Source of the DNA: Dermacentor variabilis
Taxonomy: Eukaryota; Arthropoda; Arachnida; Ixodida; Ixodidae
NCBI RefSeq assembly: GCF_050947875.1
Contig: NC_134570.1
Coordinates: 229,509,265 to 229,573,264 of the forward strand
Reading direction: 5' to 3'
DNA: 64,000 nt
The stretch's first letter is position 1. Every line of letters begins with the position of its first letter. The notes beneath the pieces were generated by a model. It was not told the DNA's origin. It did not search any database and was given only the letters and a program-made list of their open reading frames with translations. Made by a program: the position numbers and the translations under genes. This document shows, piece after piece, positions 22,151 to 34,429 of this stretch.

Positions 22151-24231
22151 CTGCACCGTTCACTTGGCGGCCAAAGCAAATTTCACACCACAACGGGATG
22201 ATACATTTTTTTGTAATTCTAAGCAAACCCTTGGATATACGAGATTAAGTAATCATAAATTTAATGATTACTTTGCCTCTCTAGTTGAAAGCACTTATGA
22301 TCAAGATGCCTTGATGTATTTGCCCAGTCCCCTTACACATTCTTTGTATATTGATGAGACTGATGACACTGAGGTTTTAAATGTGTTCAAAAATTTTAGG
22401 CGATCTAAAAGTGAGGATGTGCATGGATTAAAAATACAACCAATTCTTTTTGTTATTGACCTGCTCACCCCTTGCCTCACTCACATTTACAACATCTCCC
22501 TAACCTCTGGCATTTTTCCTCAACAGATGAAAATCGCAAGGGTAGCTGTGGTTTACAAAGGCGGAGAAAGGGAAAACTTAAGCAACTATAGACCAATCTC
22601 AATTCTTCCACTGTTTTCAAAAGGTTTAGAAAAAATTATTCTCCTTAGAATGACTGCCTTTTTTAACAAGTATTCTGTTTTAACACCATGTCAATATGGC
22701 TTCAGGTCAGGCTGCTCGACTGAAACTGCTCTTCTTAAACAAAAGGAACTAATTTTGAAAAATATAGAGGCGAGGAAACTAACATTGGGAGTATTCCTAG
22801 ATTTCTCAAAGGCCTTTGACAGAATTAACCATGGAACACTATTAGAAAAATTGAATTTTTATGGTACACGCGGAATAGTTTTAGATTTAATTAGAAGTTA
22901 CATAACCAATAGAAAGCAATGCGTATCAATAAATAGAAAATTATCTTCGTTTAAACTTATTAAGCAAGGCGTGCCTCAAGGTAGCATATTGGGACCACTT
23001 CTATTTATCATTTACATAAATGACATTGTTAATATTGATATTTCGATTACCTATATTATTTACGCAGATGATACTAGTTTATTCTTCTCAGGAACTAAGG
23101 AGGATGAACTCATCAACTTTGCAAATGAAATACTTCACAAGATATATAACTGGTCTGTAAAAAATTCTCTCCAGTTAAACTGCTCCAAGACAAAAGCGGT
23201 CCTCTTTAGAGCGAAGTCCACGCCTTGTGATCTAACCCAATGCCTCACACTCAATGACACAAAAATAGAACTTTCCGCTACAGCAAAAACATTGGGTGTT
23301 ATCTTCCATGAATTGATGCTATGGGACCACCACACCGATTACTTACGAAATAAACTTAGTAAAGCGTTAGGTATGTTGCGCAGATGCCAGAGGCTACTAC
23401 CAATACCACAGAAACTTATGGTTTATAACGCACTATTTGCTTCTCACCTGCGCTATTGTAACCTGGTCTGGTCAAATAGTACTAAGAAATCATTAGGTAA
23501 TTTAGTTTCAGTTCAAAAGAATGCCTTACGTGCTATTTCAGACTTACCTTACAATGGACATACGCGTGACATATTCCGGAAATTCAAGATTTTACGTGTA
23601 GACCGCCTTTATGAGTATCAACTTATGTGTTCTTTTAAACGTGACATGGTTAAGAGTACTAATCACATCATAAACATCGCGAACTTGCAGCGGAATCCTT
23701 CTTTTCGCCTAAATCGATATACGGAACACTGGGAAGTCCCGCGCCCTCGGACTAACTATGGCCTTCAAGCACTCTCCTACTGTCTTCCCTCTACACTTAA
23801 CAAATATAGTCTAAATGATGTAAACATACGCCATATATCCAAGAGCACATTACTGCAAAAATTTCTGTGAATAATTAACTTTTTGGTTTGTCGGTTGAAA
23901 AGTATTTCTTTGCTATTTCTAGTTGTCATTTCTGGTTTTCATGCATACATGTATGCGTGTGTGCATGTGTGTATGTATGTATATATATATATATATATAT
24001 GTATATGTGTATGTGTATAGATGTGTGTATATATATGCGTCTGTGAATATGTACATATTGACCTTGCCACAAGAATGTACTACGAATATGTTGCCATGTT
24101 GCTGCCTGTTGTTCATGGGGAGGTGGGACTAGTCAAGCTGCCGTTATGCAGCTTTTATCCTGCCATCCCTACCGCTTTGTATATATTAGTGTACTTATGT
24201 GGTAAAATAAACTGCTTCTTCTTCTTCTTCT
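22150..24231 (+). mobile_element. 5'-truncated CR1/Jockey-type LINE
   Basis: Contains an open RT frame, a short 3' UTR with a TA/TG microsatellite (about 23960-24040) and a 3' end AAATAAACTG followed by a CTT-repeat tail (24211-24230). Short tandem-repeat tails instead of poly(A) are typical of CR1 and related clades. The endonuclease and ORF1 are missing, so the copy is truncated at the 5' side. The left edge is approximate. Confidence 0.85.
22164..23870 (+). CDS. LINE reverse transcriptase, N-truncated but open (568 codons)
   Basis: The frame is uninterrupted. The upstream endonuclease is absent and the first codons lack an ATG; the first Met is in ALMYLPSP. Motifs in order are a linker GIFPQQMKIARVAVVYKGGE, NYRPISILPLFSKGLEKI, QYGFRSGCSTETAL, LDFSKAFDRINH (first catalytic Asp), GVPQGSILGPLLFIIYIND, YADDTSLFF (catalytic pair), then a thumb and the C-terminal domain LRYCNLVWSNS typical of CR1, L2 and Jockey proteins. 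A complete RT core with no stops suggests a fairly recent insertion, but the copy cannot move by itself without its endonuclease. Confidence 0.88.
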   Translation: MAAKANFTPQRDDTFFCNSKQTLGYTRLSNHKFNDYFASLVESTYDQDALMYLPSPLTHSLYIDETDDTEVLNVFKNFRRSKSEDVHGLKIQPILFVIDLLTPCLTHIYNISLTSGIFPQQMKIARVAVVYKGGERENLSNYRPISILPLFSKGLEKIILLRMTAFFNKYSVLTPCQYGFRSGCSTETALLKQKELILKNIEARKLTLGVFLDFSKAFDRINHGTLLEKLNFYGTRGIVLDLIRSYITNRKQCVSINRKLSSFKLIKQGVPQGSILGPLLFIIYINDIVNIDISITYIIYADDTSLFFSGTKEDELINFANEILHKIYNWSVKNSLQLNCSKTKAVLFRAKSTPCDLTQCLTLNDTKIELSATAKTLGVIFHELMLWDHHTDYLRNKLSKALGMLRRCQRLLPIPQKLMVYNALFASHLRYCNLVWSNSTKKSLGNLVSVQKNALRAISDLPYNGHTRDIFRKFKILRVDRLYEYQLMCSFKRDMVKSTNHIINIANLQRNPSFRLNRYTEHWEVPRPRTNYGLQALSYCLPSTLNKYSLNDVNIRHISKSTLLQKFL

Positions 24232-26109
24232 AATGGCAAACTTATATTTTTGCTTTGTATCTTTATCCTCTTGTTGACATTTAACTTTAGCCACTTTGCT
24301 ACTTTTTTGCAGGTGCAGACAGGCCATTGCACCAATGCTAGGTTAAGATAACACCAGAGCAAGTAGAAAGCAAGCACAGATATTCATAATTTGGGTACCC
24401 ACTGTGCATCGTGTGGATATGTTTCAATGTAGGACAAAACTACTTGGTAGATAAACAGAACATCAAAAATAAAAGAAATGAACTTGAAGCCTACCATATT
24501 AGTAACTTGGAAATTTGTCTGTACATACTTTCGTGACTCTCAGTGATGAAAAAAACTATTTTTAGAATACGCATCGAGACAACTAAGCCACTCATGCTCA
24601 CGAAGGAAGCAAAGTAAAAACAAGCAAGATCAGGACTTCGCAGTTGCAACATGAAACTGGACACCTCAGATAACTGATTTATGTATTTACTGAGGATAAA
24701 TTACATCTGGCGAATAGTCTGCTCTTACAAGAAGACCTGCAATGCGTGAAAGTCTTAGGTGGCTATTACTTTTTTCCTGGGACATTCAGTTTTTCTAAGC
24801 ACATGCACATTGTATGGTGCAGCTGCATGGATCTAGCTGGGCACAGTGTGAGTCAGTACCAATCCTGTTTTTATGGTCCTGCACTATCATCATTTTAATT
24901 TATAATTATATAGCCTGACTATCGGGTCTACCAAATGTATGTTGAAGAAAACATACTGACAGATTTCCCTGTACATTTCTAGCGTAAGGAAGTGGGCACA
25001 TCATTTCAGGATTCAAGAAACAACTGTGGGACAGAACAAATGCTGAAGACAAAAAATCTATGAATGACCAGTACCTTCATCATTAAATACAATGTAGTAG
25101 CTCTTTCGGCGAGGAGTATCTCAATTACCAAGAATTGTAGGCTGAAAAATTGATTGGCAAATATTTACAAAAATAACAGATTAGAATGCATGATAATTGT
25201 AAACGTCTTAAGCAAGATCACAAGAATTCAAGTTTTAATAATTTCAGCACATTGCTCACATTACATTACTAACGAGTCAGTTCTGAAGGTATTGTTAGTT
25301 TGTAGGAGTCATCAGACTGGCAGCCCTGAGATATTTGTATCCATACTTTGTGGAACAAGCTTTGTTGTTCCCAATATTACTTTGCCACAAAGCCTTTTGT
25401 GAGTCCTGTGGGCCGATTCTGTGTGGAAGAGAAATCTATTCCATCAGTGCTTTTGGGGATGTATATCTCAGAACTGGTGCTAGTTCTTGAGTTCCTAAAA
25501 AGCAGAAATTATTGAGTACTGTAATTCTAATGCCTGCCGCTGCTATAAATTTTTGTTAGCGAAAATTGTCGTATTGTCTCCAAAAAATCATGTTCAATAA
25601 TTAGAGGCAGTCACTGCTGAAACACTTAATACAAACACGAAATAAAGAGATGGACTTAAAACGTAAATGTAAAACAAGTCACAGTCGATTCTGCATTTCA
25701 GAGAGCTGCTTTTTTCCCTGTTAGTGTGACAATACTAGCGAGTGCAGGAAAATTCTGTGTTTAACAGCAGCCGACGAGAAGATAGCCCAGAGTCTCTTCC
25801 ACAAGAATATTTGCCTTCAACTTTGTGTCGCTATATTGTAGGTCAATATAGCAAGGGACACGATTTCTTGCTGAAATATACTCGAATTTTTTATTATTTG
25901 TACTAGAGGTTTGAAAAATGAGCCAATTGGATAGTTCATTCAGATTTCATACATGCCATTAGTTTTTGTTTAGCTGCTACATTTCTTGAGTTATTTCCTA
26001 CACAACGGCCAAATAATAGTGATTTTTGCAGGCACTTTTGTATATTAAGTTTTCACAAAAAGCATTGTGCTGTAGCTAAGTTAGCTTTTCGTCGATTGCA
26101 AAGTGCTGA
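24232..26109. other. non-coding stretch
   Basis: No gene seen. AT-rich, with scattered short open frames that have no family resemblance. Confidence 0.55.
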
Positions 26110-26620
26110 TATCTATTCAAACGGTATGATAAATTATTAGAACTGTGCAAGTAAAGATTAGTACACTTCATTTTTTTTCACAATCACATGAGAATAACCT
26201 TAGCACTTATATTTGTCCTGTACTAACGAAATTTGGCATACCTACTCTTCAAGATATGTAGAATGTTGATATCTACTTGAAATTGCAATATCTATAAAAA
26301 TTACTTAAATTGACTTTTCTTTTTCTTAGGTCGAGTTAATGTACATGCTGTTTGGACAGATACCTCCACTTCGTGGTCTACAATGAGCTAAATAAGATAC
26401 AGCACGAAGCTTTTTGTGAAAATTCTATACACAAGAACGCGCCTGCAAGAATATTTTTCTGCTGTGTAGGACATAACTAAAAAAATTATCAGCTCCATAA
26501 AATCATTGAGATATTTGAAATCTACATAAAACACTCTATGGATGGCAGTACTTTCAAATCTCTAGAACAAATATTAAAAAAAGGTTTTGAGGAGCCTTTG
26601 CCCTTAATAAGCGGCTGCCA
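26110..26620 (+). repeat. dispersed AT-rich repeat, copy 2
   Basis: Partner of 15040-15480, same orientation, with shared blocks in the same order and many substitutions. No coding potential. Confidence 0.6.
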
Positions 26621-28275
26621 ATGTATTCTACCAAGACGCTAGAAAATGCCTTCAGGCATACCATAGGGAACTTTACAAATAGCACATCCACGAATCAGCA
26701 TAAGAAGCCCCATGCCCTGCTCGCATTAATTTGTAATTTTTGCATTCTAATGCATGCCACCATTTGCGTCTGTTAAGATAGAGTGTGCCAAACCTGAAAT
26801 GCCCTAGTAAGCCACTGAACTTTTAGCCTGTGGAGGGACTGCACGCAAATGGTTACTGTGAAATGTAGTCTGCCAATAAGCAAATATTTGTTCTCACATC
26901 AATCAAAGCAGTCATATAAAGCATATCACATATTTGTAAATGAATGCACAAACGATCTGCATCAAATATCGACGAAAAGTCTATTCATCGTGCAGCTTAC
27001 TGTTTTTTTTTTTCAGTGCGGCTTTTTTTATTCTTACAACTGGCGATGGGCAGCTGGGTTACGGCCGTGAGTTTTCCTTTCGAGCAAGGCTTTTCAAATT
27101 GAAGTTTTCGCTCATGTTCGCGAGATAGCAAAGTTAAGTGTTACACTCGCCGCTGCATTTTTTTATTCCATGTGACCTAGATTTAAGTTGCCTCAGGTTG
27201 TATTAACGCACAGAGGCTTTTAGAAAAATAGTTGTAACCTGAAAAATCAATGCAGTGTGCCAGTTCTTTTGGAATGGTGCTATTTGTGAAATTGATTATA
27301 TTTCCCCTGTTCATGCACGCTCAACTACTTACCGGTCAGATGCTTGTACTTCTGAAGAAGTATTTGCAAAGTTTCCTTTCTAACTCCGCATTGTCTCTGA
27401 CGGTTCTCAGAAGTATGAGTGTGGTATTTGCCCCTGCAGCACTGCCATGAGTTCAAGTTGAAATTGTGCCCACCGATTGCCTCTTCCGTATGTCACTAGA
27501 AAGTACAAATAATTCATTTCTCAATTGTCACAACATTTCTTTTTCATTCCATCTTCAAGAACTTTGTTTACTTCTTTTCCTTTTCATTGAGGACTTGCAC
27601 ACATTGAAGTTTTGGATAGTTTGGCAAAAGCATTGCATAGTGGGCCTGTTGGTTTTTTTTTTTTTGTATTTAGCGCATTGCCCTTCTGACTGGCCAAATT
27701 CTGTCGACACCAACAGTGAATCCCTCCTTGCCGTACTGCATCACAAATATTTCACTTCCTTGGAATGTCTGTTCCATGTGCCTCATAACACTACACGGTA
27801 CCATGTAGTATTCTACAATGTTGAATTTGGCACATGCATATTCATATCAGCAAGTGTAGGCTTGTATTGCAATGAAAATAAAACATGATGCTTCTTCAAT
27901 TGTCTTCAACACATTGCTGATGCCTTCTTCTATGTGCGAAAATGACTTGTAACACTTTTGCTGTGTTTCATGTGAGGATATGGAATAAAATATCTTTCTC
28001 CTTTTCTGCTGAAGGTATTCAGCCGAAAAAAATTTTTCACAGCTGCCCCTTTTGCACGTTGGCTTTCAAATCTTGTAGAAAATGATGTGAGATGCCTGGT
28101 GTGTGCCTGAAGAGTAATGCTAGTTTGTGCATGATCGTATTAATGCTGCTGCGAAGATGAGATCTTAAGCAAATTTTTTTCATACAAGTAACACAAATGT
28201 TTCCATCTTTCCCCTTGTGGCTCAATCGTAGTAGACCTGTTCGTTCTTCAGTTACTTTGCTGTTTTTGTTACATA
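26621..28275. other. non-coding stretch
   Basis: No convincing gene. AATAAA signals occur (for example near 27878 and 27985), so 3' UTR-like sequence is possible, but no upstream coding region was found. Confidence 0.45.
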
Positions 28276-28676
28276 TCAGTATCAGTCAAGTGCCCCGCAG
28301 GGGCGTCTGCGCAAGCAGGCGTTTGGTGTGTTGCGACACCACGTACCCGAGCACACGAGGGTTGGACCCTCCGGCGTGTAGCCGTGCGCGGCTTAGCCGT
28401 GTCTGGGGAAAAGGGGATCCTGGGGGTTGAGCCGAAGCTGGGTGTGTGGACCTTTAAGGCCCCCAGGCGGAGGCAACACACCTCTTTGGCCTCTGCTTTA
28501 CGTAGACGGCACCCCCGGACTGACCCACCTGGAGGAAATCGGCAGTCGCCTTTTCCAGTCCTCCTCTCCAATCTTCGTCTTTCTCTCCCACTTTTACATC
28601 TTTCCTGTCTTCACTTCTTATTACTTCCGTATTTCCTGGAGGCAAGGGTTAACCGTGTGTAATATATCCTGCCTAG

Positions 28677-28758
<82 letters not shown>

Positions 28759-29049
28759 GTTGTAGCGGCGATGCATTGCTGGTGTCTGCAGGTATTCTTC
28801 CAACCTTGTAGCGTCCCCTTGTTGGCCTCGGTAGTGGGTGGCCACCATCGCCGCCGAATTTTCCTGCTCTATATGGCAAATAACTTTCCTCCTCTACCTG
28901 ATCGCTCCCTGAAGAGGGCTATCCAACAAGGTTGGGAAGAAGAAGTCGCCAGTGGGAGCGGAAGCTTCTCGGCTCCATCGATTTATGAGTGTTTCCGCAG
29001 TTTTTTTGAGTCCTACACCCAAAAGCGGCATATCATCTGAAAGATCAAG
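28276..29049 (+). mobile_element. 5' UTR and ORF1 start of the host LINE
   Basis: Bases 28276-28860 are a GC-rich leader, repeated at 63505-64000, with shared strings such as GCAGGCGTTTGGTGTGTTGC, CCACGTACCCGAGCACACG and GGCTTAGCCGTGTCTGGGG. A frame then opens at MANNFPPLPDRSL (ATG near 28874) and runs through SGSGSFSAPSIYE. I read this as the front of the LINE whose ORF1 continues at 34430, because both are plus-strand and the LINE between them is an insertion. The link rests on order and on my recollection of this tick family; no target duplication confirms it. Confidence 0.55.
28679..28755. repeat. (TA)n microsatellite
   Basis: About 38 pure TA units inside the LINE leader. The related copy at 63505-64000 lacks it (GGGTACACC there), so the expansion is specific to this copy. 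Confidence 0.97.
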
Positions 29050-29212
29050 TCATCGCGAACCCAGGGATACCAACTTTTTGGTGAGCGTGAACTTTGCGAG
29101 TTTGTACGGCACGAAAATCGCACCCGTCCCGTGTGAGCGCGGCCAGGCCTAACGACGGTTGGGCCTGGCGCATCCTTCGTTGGACTCGGGGATTGAGCGA
29201 AATACCACCGAG

Positions 29213-31008
29213 ATGGAGATAGACGAGGCAGGAACTGGGGAGACCCCGGACAACGGACCCAACGACGCAAAACGCGTTTCCGTGGGAGAAGACGCTGAAG
29301 GCGTTGCGGACGGTTGGATCGAAGTTACACACAGAAGAAGGCACCGCACGAACGCTACCCAGATGGCGGGAAATGACGACACCCGCTCGCGAAGCCCGAT
29401 GCCCCGAGGCGGCCGAAGCATAGTGAACAAAGTTCTATGAGCAAGTAGGATGCCCAGACTACCCAGCGATGATATCAAGATAATTGTTTGACCGAAAGAC
29501 GGGCTGAATATAAGGAACACGTGCGGAACGAGTCTCGACGAGGCGATACGCAAAGAAGCGGTAGTGGGCGACGACGAGATGATCACGATCTGTCCCAATC
29601 CCATGCAAAACATCCTGGTGATAAGCACACCGGACGAGACAACTGCGACGAAAATCGCTAAGATCAAGGTTTTGACGATCAACGGAAAGAGGCACGAGAC
29701 CAACGCGTACGTTTCTGCGCCCGAGCAAATGGCAAAAGGGATTATCCGCAACATTTCCCTGAAGTATACGCAAGACCAGCTCATGCATGCTCTGGTGAAC
29801 TCGAGAAACCCCTCTTTAACATACGCCAAGCAGCTCGGCAGTACGACCACCGTGATATTGCTGTATGAGGGAAACAGTCCCCACATGGGCTTACTTCAAT
29901 AGCATCATGATAAGAGTATCATTGTATCGGAAACAGATTGACTTTTGCAAAGAGTGCGGCAGGCTCGGCCGCCAACCCGACGTATGCCCAAGACCGGAGA
30001 TCAAACTATGCCCGGCCTGCGAATAGAAGAACCCGAGCATCGAACACGAGTGCACGCCGAAGTGCCGGATCTGCGGCGAAGCGCACCCCGCGGCCGACCG
30101 AATGTGCAAGGCAAAATATAAGTTGCCACACAGTCAATTAGAGAAGGTGGCGGGCGAGGAGCAGAGAAGAAAGGGAACACACATTGGAAGAAGGAAAGAC
30201 CCCTCAGCGGACCCCATCACCATCGGGGTACAGTATGGCGCAGGGAAAAGGCCAAAGTCGCTCGAGATCCGGATCTCTCTCGCCGATAAGAAGACTTAGC
30301 CGAAGTCGTAACAGACCTAAGAACAGAAGTCGAAGCCGGAGTCGGAGTGGAAGCCGCAACCGAAACCGAAACCGCCCCATGCCAGACGGCGTGCGGGCCA
30401 CACATGGCGAGATACAGACAGGGCCGCGCAAGGTCACCTGGTCCGACATAGTCGCGGAAGGAAATGGATACTCTGTAGAGAGCACCCCCCTTTCTGGCAG
30501 CACGAGGCAAGCCCCCGACTCCCTCCTGGCGGCGAGGATGGAGAAAATGGAGCGAGAGAATAACGAACTTCGAGAAGAGCTGGGCAGGGCCCGAAAGCAG
30601 AACGAACAATCAGCGAGGAAAATCGACGAGCTACAACAGACGCTCAACGAAATCTTGAAGGGCATGAGAGAATCCCCTCATGAGAGGATCTCCTCCTTCA
30701 CCTCCCGTGAGGCCGCCGAGCGAGGCGATGCGACGGCGACAGGAGGCGAAGTAGGCCAGATGGACATGTGTTGCGGCGAAGAAGAAGCGCCGGCGGCGGC
30801 GGGCTCCAAGCGCAAGGGCACAAGCGATACGCCACCTACGGAAGACGCTTTGGACCACGCACAAGCACTGAAGAGACCCAGGTCAGGAGCCAGAAAGATA
30901 GACGCGATCGAAGAGATGGTGAACAAACTGACGGACAAGACGGAGCGAATGTTTGACATACTCCTGACAAGGCTGAACGAATCCGACGCGGGACGGAACG
31001 CGCAGTAG
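29213..31008 (+). pseudogene. LINE copy 2 ORF1 (zinc knuckles, SR-rich region, coiled coil)
   Basis: Starts MEIDEAG and DGWIEV, stops at 29440, then continues in shifted frames. The second block (29480-29890) contains NPMQNILVISTPDE and TTTVILLYEG. The third (about 29900-30115) carries CKECGRLGRQPDVC and CRICGEAHPAADRMC knuckles; the first has lost its His. Bases 30184-31008 encode an Arg/Ser repeat region (SRSRSGSL, RSRSRSGSRNRNRNR) followed by a predicted coiled coil (RMEKMERENNELREELGRAR). It would package LINE RNA. At least three frame breaks make it non-functional. Confidence 0.75.
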
Positions 31009-31220
31009 GCAGCGGTTAACAACCAACTCGCTGCCATGAATAAGCGAATCGAAGATCTGGAACACGGGACGATGCAGCTGAAGCAACAGCAACGTCACCA
31101 CCACCTGTCCGGAAGGGCCGGGGTACCATCGTCACAAGCGGTAAACGCACCGGCCATCCTCGCCAGCGACAACAACGCCAACACCACCCGCACCGGGGCA
31201 GGAGGGACGCACGGACAGTT

Positions 31221-34200
31221 GTGTCCCTCCAACACCTCTGCATAACAATCACGGCTGTGTCCCGCAAGTCCGACAACAGACGCATAGTCTGGCAGTGGAA
31301 TTGCAGAGGCTTCAAAAACAAGAAAGCAACGATGGTGCAATACATGAAAACGCTTGCCAATAACAAACTTCCTGTTGTGATAGCCTTGCAAGAACCTTTC
31401 GACCGGGCCCAGCTCCCAGGTTATGTGACGTGCGGTGCCCCCTACGAATCCATGGGGAGAGACGTCAGGGTGTGCACCCTGGTTAAGCGCGGGACGGCCT
31501 TCATCGAACACGAACTCGTGCTCCACGAAGAGTCGGACATAGACCATGTACTGATCGAAGTCGTGCCGAGTATTGGAAGTAGGAAAACCGGCCTTTTCGT
31601 GCTCAACGTATATAGCTCCCCCTCGCAAAGATACCGCACTCACACTTTCGACGCCCTCTTTCGCGAAGCGATGGCCAAGGCCGCTTCCAGTCCCTTGCTG
31701 ATATGCGAGACTTCAATGCGCCGCACACGCAATGGGGATACGGAGCCGACTCGCCGAAAGGGAAGAGGCTAGCCGCACTGATGGACTAGCTCGGCCTGAC
31801 TGTACTCAACGAACCTGCTTCGCACCCGAGGATCGGACAGGGAGTGTGCCGCGACACATCCCCCGACCTCTCCGTCTGGTCAGGGGCGGGCGTGGTTACT
31901 TGGTCGAACTCCTTCGAGGACCTGGGGAGTGACCACAGGATCCTGTGCGTGACCGTGGGAGAGGATGAAAGCGAGGAGGGCGTCTGCCGAAAGGCGAGAA
32001 TCGTAGACTGGGACAGATTCCGGAAAATAGAGAGCAAGACAAGAAGGAGAGCCCGATCGAAGATATCAGCGAATGGTGCTGAGTACTACTCGCGGACGTA
32101 GAGAAAGCCACCGATGAGATCGAATGGACGGACTGGCGACAAGAACCACCCAAAGAAGAGGCAGTCAGATCCCGCGGAGCCGTAGACGACGGCGCTCCCC
32201 AACCGTCCAGAGTGGACAGCCGGCTGGCACATCTTATTGCGGCCAAGAAATCCATGCAACGGAGAGCGAGTAGGCAAAAACTCAACAGGAAGATACGCAA
32301 GAAGATCGCCGAAATCAACCGGGAGATCGAGACGCATTGCGCCCACCTGTGCGAGCAAGAATGGCAGGAGCTGTGCGACACGATGAACGGGAACATGACC
32401 GCTGGACGCACCCGACAATTCAGAGATCCTGCTCCACAGGCCGCGCAAGAAAGGACCACTTCCGCAGGCCGTGCTAGACGCCCGTCGTTTGGGTGTCCGC
32501 GTCACGACGAGGGAGGGGACCCGAATACCGACGGTGTCCAAGTTGCGAGTGCTCGGCCTGTGGCTGGAAGAGAACGGTGCCAACCGCGAGCTGGTTGCCC
32601 GACTACAGAAGAAAGTGGCCACCGCCACACACCTCGTGCGGCGGGTCGCGAACAAGAGGAAAGGAATGAAGGAACACAACGTTACGAGGCTGATACAGTC
32701 GTACGCGCTGAGCCACATAGCGTACGTCGCCGCATACGCCGACTGGAACAGGAGCGAAACCGACAAACTGTACGTGGCGATCCGCAGGGCGTTCAAGACC
32801 GCCCTGGGAGTACCGCAGTACACGCCAACCCACAGGATCTTCGAGTTGGACGTACACAACATGCTCGAAGAGATCGCCGAGGCGCAGAGAATCGCGCAGC
32901 TGGAGCGGCTGTCGAGCACCGTAACGGGAAGACGAATCCTAGGCTCGCTCGGGATTCGATATCACGAGGCGCGTGGACTGAAAGAATCACTGCTACCGCA
33001 AGTCAGGGACGCCATACAGACGGAAAACATGCCGAAGAATATGCACCCGGTGCATGACGTGCAAAGACGTATACGCAGGGCGGTAGCAATCCTCGAGAAG
33101 CATGGAAGCCAAGAAGACGTCCTCTTCGTCGATGCAGCCAGGTACACGCGGCCAGTCAGTGACTGTGATGGCGACGAGGAGCGTCGACCACCACCGCCGC
33201 TACAAGGGAATGTGCGAGACGAACCGCAGTTACCAGCACCACCACCACTACTGCTACTACGACAAAAACGGCAGCAGCAACAACGGCAACATCGACACGG
33301 CTGGCCGACGGCGGCGGCGCCGTGTCGGCCAGCCGTGTATCTCCATGATGCCGTTGTATCTCCATGGCAGTCGTAGATACAAAGGGAACGATCCGCGTCA
33401 CGGCATCAGCGAGGCTGCCGTCGGCCGAAGCAGCGGAAGGGATCGCCATAGCCCTCGCGGTACTCCACGGAGGTGCGGAGGGTGACCTGATCATCAGCGA
33501 CTCCAAATCAGCTATTCGGAATTACACCAAAGGTTGGGTGTCCGCGGATGCGGCGCGCATGCTCAACGCCCGGGCCGGGGACTTTGGATCCGGCGCGATT
33601 ATAAACAAGTCCCTCAAGTGGTTCCCCGCGCACGTCGGGGAGCTTGGCAGTAACAACAGCCACGACAATAATGACACCAACAATGCTAGCGGCCGAAGAC
33701 GCAACGACACTCCGCCCAACCACAACGAGCGCGCCCACCTCGTCGCGAGGCAGCTTACCTGCCGCGACGCGGTCACCCAGAGGGCAGCCGCTTCCGTTGT
33801 TGTGCGGGACCCCAGTGGAGGAGTGACGGCGACGGCGGCTGCCACCCCGTCTGGCGCGGACGCTGTCGTTACCAATACAACACAAATCGTGGCGGACGGA
33901 GCTGAGGATCACGCGGACGCCGACTGTGATGTCAAGGAGTTTCCGGTAACGTACAGAGAGGTGCTTGGTGACTATTGGAAAGAACGAAGAAAATATCCAC
34001 AACCCCACGGGCGCCTAGACAGGTCCCAGGCGGTCGACCTGCGACGGTTGCAGACGGGCACTTTCACCAACCCCTACCACCTGCACCGCCTGTGGCCCGC
34101 GCTGCACCCGTCGCCGGGCTGCCCGTGGTGCGAGCACGAACGGGCCGATATGGCCCATGTGCTTTGGGAATGCCAACGCCACGTGGAACAAGGACAAAGA

Positions 34201-34374
34201 GGAAGGGGGAATACAACACCAGAACCCTCTGAATCAGGGCGCCTCGCTGAGAGATGGCAAACCGCCCTCCTCAGCGAGGCACCCGAAGACCAGGAGTGGG
34301 CCGTCCAGCGGGCCAGGGCCGTTGCCGAAGATCTCGAAAGATTTTCCTCAGGCGATGGACCCCTGGCATCCTAG
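31221..34374 (+). pseudogene. LINE copy 2 ORF2 (endonuclease, thumb, RNase H; RT palm missing)
   Basis: The endonuclease runs from IVWQWNCRGFKNKK through ALQEPFDRAQL and FVLNVYSSPSQRY (31270-31700), breaks near 31700-31790, and resumes with SPDLSVWSG and LGSDHRILCV (31860-31960). After the linker (EWQELCDTMNGNM, near 32390) the sequence jumps at about 32465 to VSKLRVLGLWLEENGANREL, which in the related copy lies after the RT palm. The whole catalytic RT core is therefore deleted. RNase H begins at LFVDAARY (33122), is interrupted by a low-complexity insert, and resumes at MAVVDTKG (33364) with EGIAIAL, ISDSKSAI and WFPAHVGELG. The last Asp site reads NERAHLVAR. A terminal knuckle reads CPWCEHERADMAHVLWEC. 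Confidence 0.8.
33150..33363. repeat. low-complexity insert with a perfect hairpin inside RNase H
   Basis: Between the first RNase H strand and its continuation lies CCACCA/GCAGCA-rich sequence encoding Pro, Leu and Gln runs. It then has a 15-bp perfect inverted repeat (ACACGGCTGGCCGAC at 33295-33309 with its complement at 33324-33338, loop 14). A second insert rich in Asn/Asp codons follows the WFPAHVGELG motif (33650-33720). Confidence 0.7.
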
Positions 34375-34429
34375 CCCCGGGCACCAACATCAGTAACCGT
34401 TGGACAAATAAAGTTTATTCCTATCCTAT

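Larger units (their letters stand above)
29050..34429 (+). mobile_element. I-type LINE copy 2, RT core deleted, inserted in the host LINE
   Basis: It has ORF1 with zinc knuckles and an SR-rich region, an endonuclease, an RT thumb and RNase H, and ends AATAAAGTTTATTCC plus a TATCC-repeat tail (34405-34435). ORF order and protein similarity match the fuller copy at 57095-62590. The 5' edge is approximate. The host LINE ORF1 resumes right after the tail at KWGRTDETFTFF. Confidence 0.8.

Noticed and set aside
26849..27888. Possible host gene 3' exon and UTR
   Set aside because: Open frames are short and AT-biased with no domain, and no coherent splice pattern was found.
32086..32919. 277- and 187-codon minus-strand frames
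   Set aside because: Antisense shadows of the GC-rich LINE ORF2, which explains the plus strand by homology.
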